From Elusimicrobiota bacterium (GTDB taxonomy: Bacteria > Elusimicrobiota > Elusimicrobia > 2-02-FULL-39-32), in assembly GCA_023249835.1 (NCBI GenBank), contig JAHFBY010000148.1, positions 1 through 5,640 on the forward strand: 5,640 nt of DNA, written 5' to 3'. Below are positions 4,596-5,640 of this stretch, piece by piece (position 1 is the stretch's first letter; each line of letters begins with the position of its first letter). The notes beneath the pieces are model-generated. The model saw only the letters and a list, made by a program, of their open reading frames with translations, was not told the DNA's origin and searched no databases. The position numbers and the translations under genes were made by a program.

Positions 4596-5640
4596 ATGAT
4601 AATATTCAAGCGGCTTCTTAAGTACACAAAGCCCTATACCGTCCGCTTTGTGGAAGGCGCGCTCTGCATGGCCATGGTGGCGCTCCTCACCACGGGCACG
4701 ATCGTCCTAATTCGAACAGTGGTTGATGACGCGCTAATTTCCAAAGAACAACAGACCCTGCTTTACGTTACGCTCTGCTTTCCTTTAATATTTCTGCTCA
4801 AGGGCATTTTTTCTTATTTACAGAACTATTTGATGAACTATATCAGCCGCTCAATCATACGTGATATTAGGCTTGAGCTGTTCACTCATTTGCAAAACCT
4901 TTCCCTGGACTATTACCATAATAACTCTACGGGCCGCATCATGAGCCGGGTCACCAACGATACCACTCAACTGCAAAACTCTATCGGACAAGTACCGGTC
5001 CAAATCGTGCGCGATGGATTAACCTTGACCTGCTTGATCGGAACGATTTTTTACCTGCACTGGAAATTTGCCCTAATCACCTTGGTTCTTTTTCCCATTG
5101 CCGCATTTCCCGTGGGCTTATTGGGAAAGAAACTGAGACAAGCCGGCAGGCAGATACAGGTTCGCATGAGCGATCTATTTATGTACTTGCAAGAAGGCAT
5201 TACCGGCAATATCATTACTAAACTATTTTGCAAGGAAAAAGAAGAAATTGAACGTTTTGCTAAGGAAAATAACGCGTACTATGCCGACACAATGCGCTGG
5301 GTGCGGGCCGACGTTCTAGGCGCTCCGATCATGGAATTTTTAGGCTCGTTTGCCGCCGCGTTTCTTTTGTGGTACGGCGGGCGAGACGTAATCCAAGGAG
5401 CCTGGACTGCGGGCAGTTTTTTTTCGTTTTTAGGCGCTTCGCTTTCCGCTTATAAACCGGTTAAGGATTTCACCAGCCTTAACTCCCAAATTCAACAAGG
5501 CGTGGCTTGCGCGGAACGAATTTTTGAGCTGCTGGACGAGAAACCAGCTCTCATCGAAAAATCCAACGCCATTATCTTAGCCCCGTTCACCCATGACATA
5601 CAATACAAAAACGTCCATTTCAGCTATACCACGGGCCCAC
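4596..5640 (+). CDS. msbA: MsbA-type ABC exporter (5' part only), probable lipid A flippase
   Basis: Half-transporter of the MsbA/P-glycoprotein type, which in this setting probably flips newly made lipid A-core across the inner membrane using ATP. The frame is open from the ATG to the right edge, giving 348 residues of an expected 580 or so. About six membrane segments can be read: roughly 17-39, 55-79, 137-155, 157-176, 242-262 and 272-287. Exporter-type cytoplasmic loops are visible as LDYYHNNSTGRIMSRVTND (104-122) and QEGITGNIITKLFCKEKEE (199-217). The ATP-binding domain starts near IQYKNVHFSY (335-345), where Tyr345 is the likely A-loop aromatic; Walker A and later motifs lie beyond the window. 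It begins 3 bases after lpxB, in the same frame, without a clear ribosome binding site, so it is probably coupled to lpxB. Family is certain; the lipid A substrate rests on position, and other lipid or peptide exporters share this fold. Confidence 0.87.
   Translation, partial: MIIFKRLLKYTKPYTVRFVEGALCMAMVALLTTGTIVLIRTVVDDALISKEQQTLLYVTLCFPLIFLLKGIFSYLQNYLMNYISRSIIRDIRLELFTHLQNLSLDYYHNNSTGRIMSRVTNDTTQLQNSIGQVPVQIVRDGLTLTCLIGTIFYLHWKFALITLVLFPIAAFPVGLLGKKLRQAGRQIQVRMSDLFMYLQEGITGNIITKLFCKEKEEIERFAKENNAYYADTMRWVRADVLGAPIMEFLGSFAAAFLLWYGGRDVIQGAWTAGSFFSFLGASLSAYKPVKDFTSLNSQIQQGVACAERIFELLDEKPALIEKSNAIILAPFTHDIQYKNVHFSYTTGP

Noticed and set aside
5417..5424. Run of eight T as a possible terminator tail
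   Set aside because: No GC-rich hairpin precedes it and it lies in the middle of the exporter's sixth membrane segment, where TTT codons for phenylalanine are expected.

Overview
This window is a tightly packed, single-strand (+) run of seven genes. Together they form a nearly complete early lipid A (lipopolysaccharide) pathway: lpxC (3' end only), fabZ, lpxA, lpxI, a Gfo/Idh/MocA-type NAD(P)-dependent oxidoreductase, lpxB, and an MsbA-type ABC exporter (5' part only). All seven point the same way. Junctions range from an 8-base overlap to a 17-base gap, so there is no gene-free stretch of any size, and I see no internal terminator, tRNA/rRNA gene, mobile element or CRISPR. It reads as the middle of one operon whose promoter and end lie outside the window.

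The host is a diderm (outer-membrane) bacterium of middling base composition. The lpxC-fabZ-lpxA front resembles the order in Chlamydia and related PVC lineages. The lpxI - oxidoreductase - lpxB - msbA rear resembles, from memory, the order in Geobacter-like deltaproteobacteria. The combination suggests an uncultured diderm lineage such as Omnitrophota, but that is inference; the sequence does not prove a phylum.

Layout: 1-363 LpxC C-terminus with the zinc-ligand and catalytic histidine motifs; 356-835 FabZ; 845-1699 LpxA; 1712-2524 LpxI; 2518-3471 oxidoreductase; 3489-4592 LpxB; 4596-5640 ABC exporter, which runs off the right edge just as its nucleotide-binding domain begins.

How the genes work together: LpxA acylates UDP-GlcNAc (or its 3-amino analogue), LpxC deacetylates the product, LpxD (not seen here) adds the second acyl chain, LpxI cleaves the UDP-sugar to lipid X, and LpxB condenses lipid X with a second UDP-diacyl sugar to give the disaccharide. 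The ABC protein would flip the finished lipid across the inner membrane. FabZ draws on the same 3-hydroxyacyl-ACP pool as LpxA.

The one gene that does not belong to the textbook pathway is the oxidoreductase between lpxI and lpxB. Its position and motifs make it a candidate GnnA-like UDP-GlcNAc 3-dehydrogenase, which would point to lipid A with amide-linked acyl chains at position 3. A partner aminotransferase (GnnB) is not in the window. Other points worth a second look are an alanine at the LpxA acyl-chain 'ruler' position and unusual N-terminal motif residues in LpxB.
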